From Mucilaginibacter tundrae (GTDB lineage Bacteria; Bacteroidota; Bacteroidia; Sphingobacteriales; Sphingobacteriaceae), in assembly GCF_013408825.1 (NCBI RefSeq), contig NZ_JACCBZ010000007.1:1-64000 (forward strand): a DNA stretch of 64,000 nucleotides, read 5' to 3'. Shown here piece after piece: positions 62,643 through 64,000 of this stretch. A program made the translations under genes and the position numbers. How positions within the stretch are numbered: the stretch's first letter is position 1; each line of letters opens with the position of its first letter. The notes under the pieces were generated by a model, which saw only the letters and a program-made list of their open reading frames with translations, made no database searches and was not told where the DNA came from.

Positions 62643-63613
62643 ATGCCACCAGAGATCAAACAACCACCGGTAGAAAAAACTAATTTACATCCCCGTAATT
62701 TGCACCGGCAAGGTTATGACCTGGATTTGCTGATGAAGATTACCCCGGAGCTAACCAAGTTTGTAAAGCCCAATAAATACGATACCAAATCAATAAATTT
62801 TAGCGACCCTGAGGCTGTAAAAACCTTGAACAGGGCACTACTTAAACAATATTACCGCATTAAACATTGGGATATCCCGGAGGGTTATTTATGCCCGCCG
62901 ATTCCTGGCCGGGCTGATTATATTCATTACATGGCTGACCTGTTGGCTGAAACTAATGGAGGTACAATCCCAAAGGGAGAACAGGTTAAAGTTTTGGATG
63001 TAGGTACAGGCGCCAATTGCGTTTATCCGATAATTGGCAACAGCGTTTATGGTTGGGAGTTTGTAGGTACCGATATTGACCCGGTGGCGATCACTTCGGC
63101 AAATGAGATCATCACAAAAAACAATAAAATAAAAGATAGTATTATATGCCGTTTGCAAACTAACGCCGCTGATGTTTTTAAGCGGGTAATTAAGCAGGAT
63201 GAAGTTTTTGATCTGACTATTTGCAACCCGCCATTCCATGCCTCATGGCAGGAAGCCCAAGCTGGTACCAATCGAAAATGGGACAATTTGAACAACGCCA
63301 AATCGCAAGCTCCCGTATTAAATTTTGGCGGTAAAAATAACGAACTGTGGTGTAAGGGGGCGAGGCGGCTTTTATCAGGCGCATGACGGATCAAGGCGCT
63401 TTGTTTGCAAAGCAGGTGTTATGGTTTACCACGTTGGTATCTAAAAAAGAAACATTGGCCGGCGTTTATAAAGGACTAAGGACCGTTGCCGCGAAAGATG
63501 TAAGAACCATCAGCATGTCGCAAGGCCAAAAGGTAAGCCGTATTGTTGCCTGGACTTTTTTGGACGAAGCAGAACGTGCTGCCTGGAAACAGAAGCATTG
63601 GAGTGATAAATAA
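62643..63613 (+). pseudogene. rlmF: 23S rRNA (adenine(1618)-N6)-methyltransferase, frameshifted
   Basis: RlmF methylates A1618 of 23S rRNA. The N-terminal part (62643-63386) carries [15 protein letters not shown] (SAM site, about residue 118) and the catalytic CNPPFHAS (about 198). At 63356-63360 a run of five G should be six: in the next frame [12 protein letters not shown] follows ELWCKG as in intact homologues, and the rest (63383-63613) reads to the C terminus. As given, the frame stops at 63384-63386. Both parts are otherwise intact, so a recent frameshift or a sequence error in the G-run are equally open. Confidence 0.88.
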
Positions 63614-63619
63614 ATCGCG

Positions 63620-64000
63620 ATGCCCGATCCTAAAGTTAAATACAACAAAACAAGGATTGCGCCCACTCCAAGTGGGTTTTTACATACAGGTAACGTATTA
63701 TCCTTTACCATTACCGCTGCTTTGGCTAAACAAAGTGGCGCAAAAATACTATTACGGATTGATGATATTGACCGGGCAAGAGCCGACAAACAATATGTAC
63801 AGGATATTTTTGATACGCTGAAATTTTTAGAGATACCCTGGGATGAAGGTCCTCAGAATGTAAAAGAGTTTGAGGATGCATATTCACAATTGCATAGAAT
63901 GGCATTGTATAATGAGGCTTTAAACTATTTAAAGGACAATAAACTGGTTTATGCCTGCAATTGTTCCAGAAAGCAGTTGAGCGAAAGCATTTGCCATTGC
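63620..64000 (+). CDS. gluQ: Glutamyl-Q tRNA(Asp) synthetase-like, 5' part
   Basis: The gene is cut by the window edge; 127 codons are visible of an expected 280-300. The class I motif is RIAPTPSGFLHTGNVLS (HxGN at about 22), followed by LLRIDDIDRARA. The cysteines of YACNCSRKQ and the later CHC match the zinc site of GluQRS, the truncated GluRS relative that glutamylates queuosine on tRNA-Asp. GluRS proper would not have this cysteine cluster. The start is ATG 63620, seven bases after the rlmF stop, so the two RNA-modification genes are probably co-transcribed. Confidence 0.8.
   Translation, partial: MPDPKVKYNKTRIAPTPSGFLHTGNVLSFTITAALAKQSGAKILLRIDDIDRARADKQYVQDIFDTLKFLEIPWDEGPQNVKEFEDAYSQLHRMALYNEALNYLKDNKLVYACNCSRKQLSESICHC

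Overview
The window is chromosomal DNA of a Bacteroidota bacterium, most likely family Sphingobacteriaceae and close to Mucilaginibacter. The evidence is two SusC/SusD pairs, a SusR-type hybrid sensor with Reg_prop propeller, Y_Y_Y domain and LuxR-type HTH, PadR-PspC genes, start codons without Shine-Dalgarno sequences, promoters of the TTG-N20-TAnnTTT type, and many short dispersed palindromes. The genus is an inference; no marker gene fixes it.

Layout. 1-2150: 3' end of a 5S rRNA gene, then a small accessory patch with palindromes, a decayed antitoxin-like gene and a NERD-domain protein. 2175-7226: the threonine operon thrA-thrB-thrC on the minus strand, preceded by a Thr/Ile-rich leader peptide and an attenuator whose alternative hairpins can be read base by base. 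7293-17163: housekeeping genes (rsgA, a trans-sulfuration-type PLP enzyme, dtd, mazG-like, ynfA-like, murF, recQ), interrupted at 8848-9677 by a REP-associated tyrosine transposase (RAYT) flanked by its palindromes and a partial second copy. 17275-22183: a beta-barrel receptor and a PadR/PspC/small-membrane-protein operon. 22358-27815: a SusC/SusD/DUF1735-type nutrient uptake operon without enzymes. 27870-31170: LD-carboxypeptidase, metG and tRNA-Arg(CCT), followed by decayed material that includes a possible tRNA relic.

32194-40618 is the most distinctive segment: an ice-binding-like (DUF3494) locus. It has an intact DUF3494-LruC fusion, a partner lipoprotein, a broken DUF3494 gene joined tail to tail with a truncated GIY-YIG-like gene, an AraC-type regulator, a lipoprotein with Ig-like, three InlB-type repeats and a DUF3494 head, and an OmpA-type barrel protein. 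Candidate operators precede several of these genes. I read it as a cell-surface adhesion module; actual ice binding is unproven.

41135-56965: a secreted alpha/beta hydrolase, a Crp/Fnr regulator, then a polysaccharide utilisation locus (SusR-like sensor, SusC, SusD, LamG lipoprotein, two GH144 enzymes, GH3). The GH144 pair points to beta-1,2-glucan: surface cleavage, SusCD import, periplasmic trimming, and GH3 release of glucose. 57109-64000: a GH30-like hydrolase, a GNAT-fold protein with an N terminus resembling eCIS-associated proteins, an M1-type peptidase, an rlmF gene broken by one missing G, and the start of a gluQ-type tRNA synthetase gene cut by the window edge.
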